Source: Lactococcus sp. S-13 (GTDB lineage Bacteria; Bacillota; Bacilli; Lactobacillales; Streptococcaceae). Taken from it: 64,000 bases of DNA. Below, piece after piece: positions 45,715-54,945 of this stretch. How positions within the stretch are numbered: the stretch's first letter is position 1; each line of letters opens with the position of its first letter. The stretch lies in assembly GCF_004210295.1 (NCBI RefSeq), contig NZ_SDAK01000001.1:372001-436000 (forward strand), read 5' to 3'. The translations under genes were made by a program, and so were the position numbers. Under the pieces are notes generated by a model, which was not told the DNA's origin, made no database searches, and worked only from the letters and a program-made list of their open reading frames with translations.

Positions 45715-46138
45715 TTTTTTCTCCCCTTAATGCCCGCTCCTATGCGGCTTGTCTTTTCACACGACAAAAACAATTTTAGCATACAGCCAAAAAATAAGCA
45801 AGAAAAAATGTAGTTCTTTAATTACGCTCATATATTTGAAAAATTCAAAAAAATGGATATCTATGAAAGCTAACCGTAAAGAATTATAAGCTCTGTGTGT
45901 ATTAACATTGCCTACTTTCAATTATCAAGAATAATAAAAGTTCCGTCATTGTCGGAACTTTTATTTGGTTATTACACTACAAAAATAACCCCTAACCTCA
46001 TTTTATTAAGCGTTATTTTTTCGCTATCTCATTTGAAATACCGAAATCATGGATAGATTTATCATAACATATGTACTTATATAGAAGAAAGCTCTTTCGT
46101 TAACTACATTTGTTAACATTTTGAAGCCGCTTTCTCCC
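45715..46138. other. 424-base intergenic region without a recognisable gene
   Basis: It holds the promoter and leader of the coiled-coil gene at the left end, a strong bidirectional hairpin at 45934-45964 (ATAAAAGTTCCG / CGGAACTTTTAT), a weaker AAAAATAAC/GTTATTTTT pairing near 46002-46036 and an inverted repeat GTTAAC...GTTAAC near 46103. No ORF with a ribosome-binding site was found. The bidirectional hairpin terminates nothing obvious on the plus strand, so a small RNA ending there is possible. Confidence 0.5.
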
Positions 46139-46813
46139 TTAATGCGCCTGTTCTCGAAAGCTAAAATATTTTCCCGCACCAACAATTAAATGGTCAATGA
46201 AATTGACCCCTAAATTCTCACAGGCGCCTTTGATTTTTTCAGTAAAAATACGATCGGCCTGGCTTGGCGTCAAACTCCCTGACGGGTGGTTATGAGCAAC
46301 AAGCAGGCCTACTGCAAGGTTCTTCACGGCATGATAGAGAATCTCACGTGGATTAGCTGGTGCATGATTGACTGCACCAATAAAAATCGTTCTCTTTTCA
46401 ATGATTCGATTTTGAGCATCGAGATAAAACGCTACAAGGTGCTCTTGTTCAAAGTTTTGCATCTCATCAGCGAGACTCAAACCAAATTCTTGCGAACCTA
46501 GAACCCGACCATATCGCTTTCGCTCGGTGGTTTGGATGCGTTTGCCCAGCTCAATCATCGCACGAATTTCAATTGCTTTTGTTTGACCGATGCCCGGAAT
46601 TTCTTGAAGTTCTAAGAGTGAGGCCCGGCGGAAGTTTTCAAGCGTTTGAAAATGTTGCAAAATTTGCGCAGCCAGTCCAGTTGCTGAATGTTTCCTCGTG
46701 CCTGTCCTGAGCAAAATTGCCAGTAATTCAACGTCAGATAATTGTTCTTCGCCAAGCAAAGCCAGACGCTCACGAGGGAGCATGGGGTAGGGATTTTCTC
46801 TTACTTCGTACAT
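46139..46813 (-). CDS. radC: RadC family JAMM-domain protein
   Basis: A 224-residue RadC/YicR-type protein: N-terminal helix-hairpin-helix (LQEIPGIGQTKAIEIRAMIE) and a JAMM metalloprotease-like domain with VAHNHPSGSLTPSQAD and a downstream acidic residue. Despite its name its biochemical role is unsettled. Lies downstream of glmS after a terminator. ATG at 46813 without a strong Shine-Dalgarno (GTATGTACGAAGTAAGAG region). Confidence 0.92.
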   Translation of the reverse strand: MYEVRENPYPMLPRERLALLGEEQLSDVELLAILLRTGTRKHSATGLAAQILQHFQTLENFRRASLLELQEIPGIGQTKAIEIRAMIELGKRIQTTERKRYGRVLGSQEFGLSLADEMQNFEQEHLVAFYLDAQNRIIEKRTIFIGAVNHAPANPREILYHAVKNLAVGLLVAHNHPSGSLTPSQADRIFTEKIKGACENLGVNFIDHLIVGAGKYFSFREQAH

Positions 46814-46854
46814 ACCATTATATACGCAAAATTTCTAGATTTGTCACCAAATAA

Positions 46855-46886
46855 CTAAAAAAGAATCTAAAATTTTTCAGATTCTT
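46855..46886 (-). terminator. Terminator between glmS and radC
   Basis: AAGAATCT-N10-AGATTCTT followed by TTTTTA on the minus strand. Confidence 0.85.
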
Positions 46887-46951
46887 CCTTTTTTACTGAC
46901 GAAAGTGATTTTGAGCTGACTTTTTTACTGACGAATTTATTTTTTTATTTT

Positions 46952-46967
46952 CGTCAGCATTTTCTCT
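46952..46967. repeat. Single copy of the dispersed repeat after glmS
   Basis: CGTCAGCATTTTCTCT on the plus strand; on the transcribed strand it starts 8 bases after the glmS stop. Two partial CTGACG copies lie between it and the terminator. Confidence 0.8.
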
Positions 46968-46974
46968 GCTCTTT

Positions 46975-48792
46975 TTATTCAACTGTCACTGCTTTTGCGA
47001 GATTACGGGGTTTATCAACGTCAAGTCCTCTTTGCATTGACGCAAAGTAAGCAATAAGTTGGGTCGGAATAACCATCGAAATCGCTGATAAGAAGGGATG
47101 AACTTGGTTGACAACAATTGTATCATCCTCACGGGCAACTCCTTCTTCAACAATCGTAATTGCTGCTGCACCACGTGCCACGGTTTCCATGACATTTCCA
47201 CGTGTGTGAGTGGCCACTTCAGGATGATTTGAAATCAATGCGAGAACAGGTGTACCTTTTTCAATCAATGAAATTGTTCCGTGTTTTAATTCACCGGCAG
47301 CAAAACCTTCACATTGAATGTAAGAAATTTCTTTCAATTTCAATGAAGCTTCCATCGCTACATAATAATCTTGTTTACGACCAATATAAAATGCATTGCG
47401 GGTCGTTGGTAAAAGTTGAGCTACAATTTCTGCAATCTCATCTTTTTCTGACAAGGTTGATTCGATTGATTGGGCAACGAGCGATAATTCTTTTACTAAA
47501 TCAAACTCAAGCGCGTTTTTGTTCCCATTTTCTTCACCAACGGCTTTAGCCAGAAAAGCTAAGGTTGCGATTTGACCTGTATAGGCTTTGGTAGAAGCTA
47601 CAGCAATTTCTGGGCCAGCACCAATCAGCATCGTGTAAGTTGCTTCACGTGACAAAGTTGATCCTGGAACATTCGTCACCGTCAAGCTTGGAAGCCCTAA
47701 TTCATTGACTTTAACCAAAACTTGGCGACTATCGGCTGTTTCACCAGATTGTGATAAGAAAATAAAGAAAGGTTTTTTACTCAAAAGCGGCATATCATAG
47801 CCCCATTCTGATGCAACACCAAGCTCAACGGGAGTATCCGTAAGCGCTTCAAGCATTTGTTTTGAGCCATATCCTGCATTATACGAAGTGCCAGCAGCAA
47901 TGATATACAAGCGATCTGCTTCTTGAATTGCTTTGACAATTTGATCATCGACTTTCATTGCACCATTTTCATCCGCATAAGTGGCGATGAGTTTGCGCAT
48001 AACGGCTGGTTGCTCATCGATTTCTTTGAGCATATAGAATGGATAAGTTCCTTTACCAATATCAGAAAGATCCAACTCTGCTGTATAAGATTCACGAGGA
48101 ATTTCATTTCCCTCATAGTCTGTGACTTGTACAGTATCTTTTGTCAAAATGACCAACTCTTTATCATGAATTTCCATAAATTCAGAAGTTTCACGAATCA
48201 TCGCCATTGCATCTGAGCAGACCATGTTATAACCTTCACCAAGTCCAATCAAGAGTGGGGATTTGTTCTTAGCCACATAAACGACCTCGGTGTTTTCGGT
48301 GTCAACCAAAGCAAAAGCGTAAGAACCCTTAATCAAACTCAATGCTTTTTTGAACGCTTCAAGTGTTGAAAGCCCCTCTTCTTCAGCAAATTTGGCAATC
48401 AAATGAACCGCAATTTCAGTATCCGTTTGGCCTTTGAAACTATCGTTTGCAACAAACTCTTCTTTGAGCTCAACAAAATTTTCAATCACTCCGTTATGGA
48501 CTAAAACAAAACGTCCTGAAGCTGAAGTATGAGGATGCGCGTTTTCTTCAGTGGGTTTGCCATGTGTCGCCCAACGTGTATGACCAATTCCCATCGTTCC
48601 CGCAACATCAATGCCAATTTTCGCACGCAAATCAGCGATACGACCGACTGATTTGACTAAACTTGGTGCTGTTTTTTCACCATTGACAAAAATACCTGCT
48701 GAATCATAGCCTCGATATTCTAACTTTTCAAGTCCTTGCATTAAAATATCTGTTGCATTTTTCGTTCCAACAACACCGACAATACCGCACAT
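46975..48792 (-). CDS. glmS: Glucosamine-fructose-6-phosphate aminotransferase (isomerizing)
   Basis: Makes glucosamine 6-phosphate from fructose 6-phosphate and glutamine for wall precursors. The ATG at 48792 (AAAGGAG upstream) gives MCGIVGVVG, so the catalytic Cys follows the initiator Met. Glutaminase motifs [19 protein letters not shown] and the two SIS domains ([19 protein letters not shown]) are intact, ending [13 protein letters not shown]. About 605 residues, normal. No glmS ribozyme is seen; instead TTGGTA-type operators occur in the leader. Confidence 0.97.
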   Translation of the reverse strand: MCGIVGVVGTKNATDILMQGLEKLEYRGYDSAGIFVNGEKTAPSLVKSVGRIADLRAKIGIDVAGTMGIGHTRWATHGKPTEENAHPHTSASGRFVLVHNGVIENFVELKEEFVANDSFKGQTDTEIAVHLIAKFAEEEGLSTLEAFKKALSLIKGSYAFALVDTENTEVVYVAKNKSPLLIGLGEGYNMVCSDAMAMIRETSEFMEIHDKELVILTKDTVQVTDYEGNEIPRESYTAELDLSDIGKGTYPFYMLKEIDEQPAVMRKLIATYADENGAMKVDDQIVKAIQEADRLYIIAAGTSYNAGYGSKQMLEALTDTPVELGVASEWGYDMPLLSKKPFFIFLSQSGETADSRQVLVKVNELGLPSLTVTNVPGSTLSREATYTMLIGAGPEIAVASTKAYTGQIATLAFLAKAVGEENGNKNALEFDLVKELSLVAQSIESTLSEKDEIAEIVAQLLPTTRNAFYIGRKQDYYVAMEASLKLKEISYIQCEGFAAGELKHGTISLIEKGTPVLALISNHPEVATHTRGNVMETVARGAAAITIVEEGVAREDDTIVVNQVHPFLSAISMVIPTQLIAYFASMQRGLDVDKPRNLAKAVTVE

Positions 48793-48810
48793 AATAGAGC
48801 TCCTTTTATT

Positions 48811-48940
48811 TACCAACAAAATTGGTATAGTTAATTATTTTGTTTCTTTTTTATTTACAAAGAGCATTATAATACACTTTTGAGTGATTGTCAAGGATTT
48901 TTTTACCGCTTTATCGCCTCTAAAACAAATATTGGTATAA
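48811..48940 (-). promoter_or_regulatory. glmS promoter with NagR/YvoA-like operator candidates
   Basis: Perfect promoter TTGACA (48889-48894), 17-bp spacer, TATAAT (48866-48871). An inverted repeat TACCAA-N5-TTGGTA (48811-48827) lies in the leader close to the start codon, and ATTGGTATA recurs at 48931 upstream of the promoter. The pattern resembles HutC-type GntR (NagR) operators controlling amino-sugar genes. Confidence 0.6.
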
Positions 48941-49059
48941 TTTATAAAAACCAACTTCATAAGGAAATTGATTTTTTCGTTTCGATTGCAACCACAAAAA
49001 AGAGGCTGAGTAAATGTTTAACAAGACCACTAAGCCTTATAGAACCCTGACAAATCTTA

Positions 49060-49599
49060 TCATTCAGGTTCAGTAAATTTTGCAGTTTCAAATTCTACTT
49101 TTTCTTGAAAAAAATGGAGTTTTGAGGATGAAAAATGAGCTTTTAGCTTACGGTATTCAAGTAAAGTCAGGACAATCATCATAGCATCTACAAGACACAA
49201 AATAAGCATTGAAATTGACCCGTGGTGAGCAAATTCAATTATTTGATACAAAATGAAGCCAGCCAAAAGCGCAATTGACAAAGGATAAGACCAGAGGATT
49301 TTTTTCCATAGGAGGGCTAATGTCATTAGTTTGAGCGCTCCATGAAGAATCAAATAGACAATAGCAAAAAGTGTTGCATTGCTGGTCAGTCGCTCACCAG
49401 CCTGCATAATCATAGCTGATAAACTCGTCAGTGAAACCATCATTGCCAAATGATGAAGGGCTGATTTTATCACACCAAGCGGGATAAAAATCAAAAGCAA
49501 GCCAGATAAAAGCTCACCGAAGGCAAACAGGCTTTTGAAGAGAAGCATGGTGTTAAAGCTGACATCCAGCAATTCATTTTTGTGCTTTATTTTTTTCAT
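49060..49599 (-). CDS. DUF2127 membrane protein
   Basis: A 179-residue integral membrane protein with four predicted helices; LLDVSFNTMLLFKSLFAFGE, YLILHGALKLMTLALLWKK and a C-terminal cytosolic tail fit DUF2127. Function unknown. A weak T-rich hairpin follows. The start at 49599 is preceded by GAAGAGAGAAG. Confidence 0.78.
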   Translation of the reverse strand: MKKIKHKNELLDVSFNTMLLFKSLFAFGELLSGLLLIFIPLGVIKSALHHLAMMVSLTSLSAMIMQAGERLTSNATLFAIVYLILHGALKLMTLALLWKKILWSYPLSIALLAGFILYQIIEFAHHGSISMLILCLVDAMMIVLTLLEYRKLKAHFSSSKLHFFQEKVEFETAKFTEPE

Positions 49600-49766
49600 G
49601 GCTTCTCTCTTCTCTTCGCGTTGAAATTTTAGTTTTAAGGCAGTTTGTGGTCTTTTTTTGATTAGAATTTTGTCAAAGGGACTAAAAATTTTCTTTCGTT
49701 CTTGTTAGACACTGTAACACCTCATTCTAAAAACTAACTTAATCACTGACGAATTTCAACAGAAAT

Positions 49767-50210
49767 TCAATTCATCACAAGCGCTACAACAATGCCCAAG
49801 ACTGTTCCGCCAAGAACTTGAATCGGAGTATGTCCGAGTAATTCTTTAAGATTTTTATCGACTTTAATACCCGCATTCTCAACATTTTGGAGCATTCGGT
49901 TAATGATTCGGGCTTGATTTCCTGCCTGACGGCGAATGCCTTGCGCATCATACATCACCACAAAAGCCAACACTGTCGCCACCGCAAAAAGAGCTGAGTC
50001 AAAGCCTTTGTTCAAACCGACAGCCGTTGCCAAAGCCACCACCAACGAACTATGGGAGCTAGGCATTCCTCCTGTCGCAAAAACTAATCGCCAATTTAAT
50101 CGATGTGTCCGAATCAGGTCAATCAGAATCTTGATAATCTGTGCCAAAGCCCAACTAACAATTGCCGTCATCAAAATCTGATTTTCTACAATTTGTCTAA
50201 AAAATAACAT
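49767..50210 (-). CDS. Divergent PAP2 family membrane protein (YuiD-like)
   Basis: A membrane protein of about 147 residues of the divergent PAP2 (DUF212) family, with the phosphatase-like motif GGMPSSHSS and YDAQGIRRQAGNQARIIN. The ATG at 50210 follows AAGGAGGATGAG; the longer frame starts within a promoter region and lacks a site. Function unproven; the PAP2 signature suggests phosphate-ester binding. Confidence 0.85.
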   Translation of the reverse strand: MLFFRQIVENQILMTAIVSWALAQIIKILIDLIRTHRLNWRLVFATGGMPSSHSSLVVALATAVGLNKGFDSALFAVATVLAFVVMYDAQGIRRQAGNQARIINRMLQNVENAGIKVDKNLKELLGHTPIQVLGGTVLGIVVALVMN

Positions 50211-50379
50211 CTCATCCTCCTTCATACTTCTCGTTTTTAGTAATAATCCGCTTACTTTTATTATAGCACTTTGTGAAAAATATGAAAAAATTACTGACGA
50301 AATAATCAGTATACCCAAAGTTATTATCAAACAATGAATATTTTTATGACAGTTCCGTCAGCAATTCGTTAGGAGAACG

Positions 50380-52371
50380 CTAATTAAAAATTTTTCTACC
50401 ATACTTATCCTCTACACCAGACATTCTGTAAAAGTAAGTATTGATTTGATCACGCCAATTTTTGGCATTCTGCACTTGCAATTCTAATCTCTGTGAAACA
50501 TTTCTAAAAGTGATTTCATCGATTTTTCCTTCAAGAGCTTGCCACGATTTTTGAAATTCCAGTACTTTATTATAGCCTTCAAAATGCAAATCATAAATTG
50601 TCTGAATCAACGTTTTACCATTGTGCAAAAGATGGTCATAGTTCACAAAATGGAAAAATAAAATCAATTCATCAGGCGTTTTATTAATATCTTCATAAAT
50701 TTCCGCCAATTCTGGCGCATAAAGCCCACTATAGCCAGTCCCAGTCACCATCGTTCGGTCAACACCCAAGCCATTTCGGTCCGCAAAATGATAAGAACCC
50801 CAGCGGTCATATTCATAGCCATTTATAGAGGGTCCATAATGATAGTGTGGTACTATCATATTACCAATTGCAAGTGGTGTGGTATAAGCCTCGTAAGTCT
50901 GATTTGAGGTCATCAACAACTCATAAATTGTCTTTTTCGCCCTTTCATCGACATCCACAAAAGTCATGTCAAGCCACTCCCGCAAAATTTCAGCAGCAGT
51001 CAAATCATTGTTCCAGCACATCCGACCAAAGCCATAAAAATTGGCCTGTGCCAGTTTATTTCCACACCAGTTTTCATCCATTCCGACATTGCCAATCGCA
51101 ACAAACCCCGAGTTAGCAGCTAGAGGTGAATTTTCCTTAACTGTATCTTTTGCTAAACCGTAATTATCCGTATGAATGATTTCAAGCCATTGTGGTAAAA
51201 CATAATTTAAGTCAATCTGATGTCCAAGATATTCTGCAGTAACCTGAAATTCCATCATTTGATTAGTCTTTTTCAAAGCCCCAAAGAGAGGCATTAAGGG
51301 CTCCCGTACTCCAAAATCAATCGGACCAAATTTAATCTGCAAAATCACATTGTCTGCAAAATCACCATCAAGTGCCATAAAGTTTTCATAGGCAGCTTTG
51401 GCACGATCATTCTTGCGATTACGCCAGTCCGTCTGCGAATTATAAACAAAAGTCCGCCAAATAACCAAGCCTCCGTGCGGGGCAAAACTTTCAGCCAACA
51501 TATTGGCACCATCAGCATGATTACGCCCATATTGATAAGGACCAGGTTCCCCCTCAGAGTCAGCTTTAACCACAAATCCACCAAAATCAGGTACTACATC
51601 ATAGATGTGGCCAATCACTTTCTTCCACCAAGCACAAACAGCTTCATCCAAAGGGTCAGAAGTTCTCAGACCACCAATCAATCTCGGCGCCGCCCAATTG
51701 ATGGACAGAAAAGTTTTAATTCCAAATCCAGAAAAGAGTCGAGCAATCTCTCCAACTTTCTCAATATAAGGTGAAACAATCAAATTTGTCCCTAAACCAC
51801 GCACATTGACATTATTTAAAGAAATCGCGTTAATTCCAATCGAAGCTAAAAAACGTCCATACATTTCCAAACGCGTAAAATCATTGCGGAAAATATCGCC
51901 CTTGATTTCTCTCAAAGCAAAAGAACCTGTATCCGTATTGTCATTGCTTCCAGGTGTCCCAAAGAAAATCGACTCACCAGCATAGCCCCGCTCAATGGTC
52001 CCATCCACTTGGTCCCAGTGATTAATCATCCGAAGCGCTTGGCTTGGTTCAGAGCTTTCTTCTAACTTTTTCCCTCTTAGCTTAAGCCGCAGAAAATTAT
52101 AAAAACCGTACAAAAGTCCGCTTGAAGAAGCTCCTTTAATCAGGTTTTCCTGAATTTCATAAGCTTCTGCATTCACAGAAAGTTCTGGATTGACAACTAA
52201 AACAATCGTTGCCTGCGCACGATCAGTACTTACTGTAAGTCCTAACCATTCAATCAGTTCTTTTCGCAGCCGCAAACTGACTGCATCTTCTTTGACCAAA
52301 TCCAAAAAGAAAACTTCTTGACTTAGTAATTTTTTTAATTTATTTTTTTGTAACCACATTTCATCAATCAT
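50380..52371 (-). CDS. aguA: Alpha-glucuronidase, glycoside hydrolase family 67
   Basis: Removes (4-O-methyl)glucuronic acid from the non-reducing end of aldouronates derived from xylan. The 663-residue cytosolic protein (no signal peptide) shows the GH67 course: MINHWDQVDGTIERGYAG, SINWAAPRLIGGLRTSDP, GFVVKADSEGEPGP (acid Glu region), VIWRTFVYN, ILQIKFGPIDFGVREP and EYLGHQIDLNYVLPQW. Length fits the family (about 680). Overlaps yesL by eight bases; last gene of the uronoxylan operon. Followed by a repeat-like CTGACGG copy. Confidence 0.93.
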   Translation of the reverse strand: MIDEMWLQKNKLKKLLSQEVFFLDLVKEDAVSLRLRKELIEWLGLTVSTDRAQATIVLVVNPELSVNAEAYEIQENLIKGASSSGLLYGFYNFLRLKLRGKKLEESSEPSQALRMINHWDQVDGTIERGYAGESIFFGTPGSNDNTDTGSFALREIKGDIFRNDFTRLEMYGRFLASIGINAISLNNVNVRGLGTNLIVSPYIEKVGEIARLFSGFGIKTFLSINWAAPRLIGGLRTSDPLDEAVCAWWKKVIGHIYDVVPDFGGFVVKADSEGEPGPYQYGRNHADGANMLAESFAPHGGLVIWRTFVYNSQTDWRNRKNDRAKAAYENFMALDGDFADNVILQIKFGPIDFGVREPLMPLFGALKKTNQMMEFQVTAEYLGHQIDLNYVLPQWLEIIHTDNYGLAKDTVKENSPLAANSGFVAIGNVGMDENWCGNKLAQANFYGFGRMCWNNDLTAAEILREWLDMTFVDVDERAKKTIYELLMTSNQTYEAYTTPLAIGNMIVPHYHYGPSINGYEYDRWGSYHFADRNGLGVDRTMVTGTGYSGLYAPELAEIYEDINKTPDELILFFHFVNYDHLLHNGKTLIQTIYDLHFEGYNKVLEFQKSWQALEGKIDEITFRNVSQRLELQVQNAKNWRDQINTYFYRMSGVEDKYGRKIFN

Positions 52372-53071
52372 TATTTACTCCCTTATCCTCATTTTCAATT
52401 TGCTCAAAAAATAAGTCCACTGAAAAACGTCTTTTTAAATTCAACAAAATCATAAAATTCACCGCACCCCCAAAGAATAAAAGGTAAAGCATGGCATATT
52501 TTTGCATAAGGAAAATGATAATCATAAACCAAAAGATATTGACCAAAGTCACCAGCGGCAATTTATAGCTGACCAGCAACATTGAAAAAACTTTTCTCCC
52601 CACCGTCAACTCACGCGCCCGCAAATCTGTCGATAAAAGAAAAACAAAGAGCATTCCACTAGCCAGAAAACTCGCCGTAATCAAAAGCGGAATAAACATG
52701 ATACTTTTACCCAAAATCCACAGAGCTTTCATATCAAATACAATAAAACTAATCAAGAAAGTATAGAAAACAAAGACTTTCCAATGATTTTTCAGCATTT
52801 CTCCGTAAAAGTGACCATATTTTTTAACTGAAATCGTTCCTTTAGTAAACTCAGAGACTCTAAACTGCACCGCCAAACTCACTAAAAATAAGAAGATTGG
52901 AAGAACAAATAAAATATAATTATTAAGCGTCAATTGGAAAAAGAAAAGCATGACCAAAAACAGAAGATTTGATAATATAAAATACAAATGCTGTACAAAT
53001 AGTCGGTAAATGAATGACACCCCGCCTACTGTCCAATTTGTCAAAAAATCTAAATTGATTTTAAATCTCAT
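52364..53071 (-). CDS. YesL/DUF624 membrane protein
   Basis: A 235-residue protein with five predicted membrane helices, of the DUF624 (YesL) family that typically accompanies carbohydrate ABC importers of the LplB/YtcP type in Firmicutes. Role unproven. AGGAGG precedes the ATG. Sits between the permease and alpha-glucuronidase genes. Confidence 0.85.
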   Translation of the reverse strand: MRFKINLDFLTNWTVGGVSFIYRLFVQHLYFILSNLLFLVMLFFFQLTLNNYILFVLPIFLFLVSLAVQFRVSEFTKGTISVKKYGHFYGEMLKNHWKVFVFYTFLISFIVFDMKALWILGKSIMFIPLLITASFLASGMLFVFLLSTDLRARELTVGRKVFSMLLVSYKLPLVTLVNIFWFMIIIFLMQKYAMLYLLFFGGAVNFMILLNLKRRFSVDLFFEQIENEDKGVNND

Positions 53072-53112
53072 AAAATCAAACCTCCTCTTAGTCTAAATCT
53101 TTCATTATATTA

Positions 53113-53988
53113 TTATCCTTTGATACCAGATGATGTCACGCCTTCGACAAAGTATTTTTGTGCACTGAAGAACAAGATAATCGCAGGCAGCAGTGAAACT
53201 AATGACATAGCGAAAATCTGATTCCAAGGTACTGTACCGGCTGATGTGTCGGCATTTAATTTCAAAGCAATTGAAACAGGGTATTTGCTTGGCGATGTGA
53301 TATAAATCAAAGGTCCCAAGAAATCTCCAAAGCTCCACATAAATTGGAAAATCACACAAGAAATCAAAGCTGGTTTTAGCGAAGGAAGCAAGACCAGACG
53401 TAAAATACCAAATGAACCACAGCCGTCCACCGTTGCTGCTTCATCCAAAGTCCGCGGAATTGACCGCATAAATTGAATCAGCATAAAGACAAAGAAAGGT
53501 TCTTGGGCAAAAGCTGACCGTGCAATCAGCGGAACATAAGTATCCAGCAAATGCAAATCACGGAAAAAGAGATAAAGTGGAATTTGTGTCACAACTGCTG
53601 GCAAGAACATAGTTGCCATCAACAGCGAAAACATAATTTTCTTACCAGGAAACTCAAAACGAGCAAATCCGTAAGCCACTAAAGTTGCTGACAGAAGCGT
53701 CAGTAAAATTTTCGGAATGACGTACTCAAAAGTATTGATAAAGTAAGTTGTGAAAGTATAATCACCACCCGTTATCCAACCTTTAACATAAGGTGTAAAG
53801 TCAATTCGTGACGGAATAAAACTGGCAGATGTAAAAATTTCCGCATTAGTCTTAAAAGTCGCCCCAATCAACCACAAAATCGGATAAATCATGATGATAG
53901 CAAAAACGGTCAAAATAATATATCTGAGTGCAGAATTTACTCTTTTACGGGTATCTTGTTTGCTATGAAAAGAACTTGTATTTTGCAT
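53113..53988 (-). CDS. Carbohydrate ABC transporter permease (MalG/LplC type)
   Basis: A 291-residue inner-membrane permease with six helices and the EAA loop EAATVDGCGSFGILRLVLLP that contacts the ATPase. Starts overlapping the stop of the partner permease (TAATG). In context it imports aldouronates or acetylated xylo-oligosaccharides. No ATPase gene is present in the cluster, so a shared MsmK-type protein probably energises it. Confidence 0.92.
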   Translation of the reverse strand: MQNTSSFHSKQDTRKRVNSALRYIILTVFAIIMIYPILWLIGATFKTNAEIFTSASFIPSRIDFTPYVKGWITGGDYTFTTYFINTFEYVIPKILLTLLSATLVAYGFARFEFPGKKIMFSLLMATMFLPAVVTQIPLYLFFRDLHLLDTYVPLIARSAFAQEPFFVFMLIQFMRSIPRTLDEAATVDGCGSFGILRLVLLPSLKPALISCVIFQFMWSFGDFLGPLIYITSPSKYPVSIALKLNADTSAGTVPWNQIFAMSLVSLLPAIILFFSAQKYFVEGVTSSGIKG

Positions 53989-54863
53989 TAGTCATTTCCT
54001 CCGTCAGAATAATAAACCCATTTCTTTTGAGTAGCAAACAGGATAATCGTGATTAAAACAATCACAATAAACAAGACCCAACTCGCTGCACTAGCATAAC
54101 CCATATTGTATTGTTTAAACGCTGAGTCATAAATAAACAGCGAAGCCAGATAAGTTGATTTCAAAGGCCCTTGACCTGTAACCAAATAAGGCCCATTAAA
54201 TTCTTGGAAAGCATTATTGACTTGCATAATCAAATTAAAGAAAATCGAAGGCGTAATCAGTGGAATCGTGATATGGATAAATTGTTGCCATTTACTAGCA
54301 TTATCCAGACTGGCTGCTTCATAAAGCTCCGTTGGCAAATCTTTCAGAGCTGCCAAGAAAATCAACATTGATGAGCCAAATTGCCAGACTTTTAAGAGAA
54401 TAATACTGGTCATGGCACCCGTTGGCGTTGACAACCAGCCAATCGGGTGAATCCCAAAAGTTCCTAAAAAGTTATTGACCAGACCAGTAGGTTGGAACAT
54501 GAAACGCCACAAAATCCCTACGGCAACATTTCCCCCTAAAATTGAAGGAATGTAATAAGCAGTCCGAAACAAGCCAATTCCCTTTAATTTAAAATTAAGA
54601 ATAAAAGCAACAATCAAGGCAAAAGCCAGTTGTAAAGGCACAGAGAAGATAACATAGATAAATGTCGATCTCATTGAACCCATAAAAGTTGCATCCTTAA
54701 AAAGATTGATAAAATTTTGTAAACCAATAAAATTTGGCTTAAAAATCATATTATAATCAGTCAATGCGTAGTACAAAGACATAATCATTGGCCAAATCGT
54801 CAAAACCAGGAAACCAACAATCCAAGGCGAAACGTAGATTAATCCTACTTTTTGATTTTTCAA
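53988..54863 (-). CDS. Carbohydrate ABC transporter permease (MalF/LplB type)
   Basis: A 291-residue permease with the EAA loop EAASLDNASKWQQFIHITIP. Translation probably starts at TTG 54863, with AAGGAGG five bases upstream; no ATG fits. It follows the binding-protein gene after an 82-base gap that contains a strong hairpin, and is coupled to the second permease gene. Confidence 0.92.
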   Translation of the reverse strand: MKNQKVGLIYVSPWIVGFLVLTIWPMIMSLYYALTDYNMIFKPNFIGLQNFINLFKDATFMGSMRSTFIYVIFSVPLQLAFALIVAFILNFKLKGIGLFRTAYYIPSILGGNVAVGILWRFMFQPTGLVNNFLGTFGIHPIGWLSTPTGAMTSIILLKVWQFGSSMLIFLAALKDLPTELYEAASLDNASKWQQFIHITIPLITPSIFFNLIMQVNNAFQEFNGPYLVTGQGPLKSTYLASLFIYDSAFKQYNMGYASAASWVLFIVIVLITIILFATQKKWVYYSDGGND

Positions 54864-54889
54864 AATTTCCTCCTTTATTTATTAACCAT

Positions 54890-54940
54890 TTTGAGAAATC
54901 GGAGAGTAGTTTTACTGCGCTACTCTCCTTTTCTCTCAAA
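54890..54940 (-). promoter_or_regulatory. Intercistronic hairpin between binding-protein and permease genes
   Basis: GGAGAGTAG/CTACTCTCC with an outer TTTGAGA/TCTCAAA pairing, not followed by a T-run. Such hairpins protect the upstream mRNA and give more binding protein than permease. Confidence 0.75.
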
Positions 54941-54945
54941 TTATT

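Noticed and set aside
46002-46036. AAAAATAAC/GTTATTTTT pairing as a radC terminator
   Set aside because: Stem is almost only A-T with a long loop; too weak to claim.
48793-49059. glmS ribozyme upstream of glmS
   Set aside because: The conserved ribozyme core and cleavage site are not present; a normal promoter with TTGGTA sites is.
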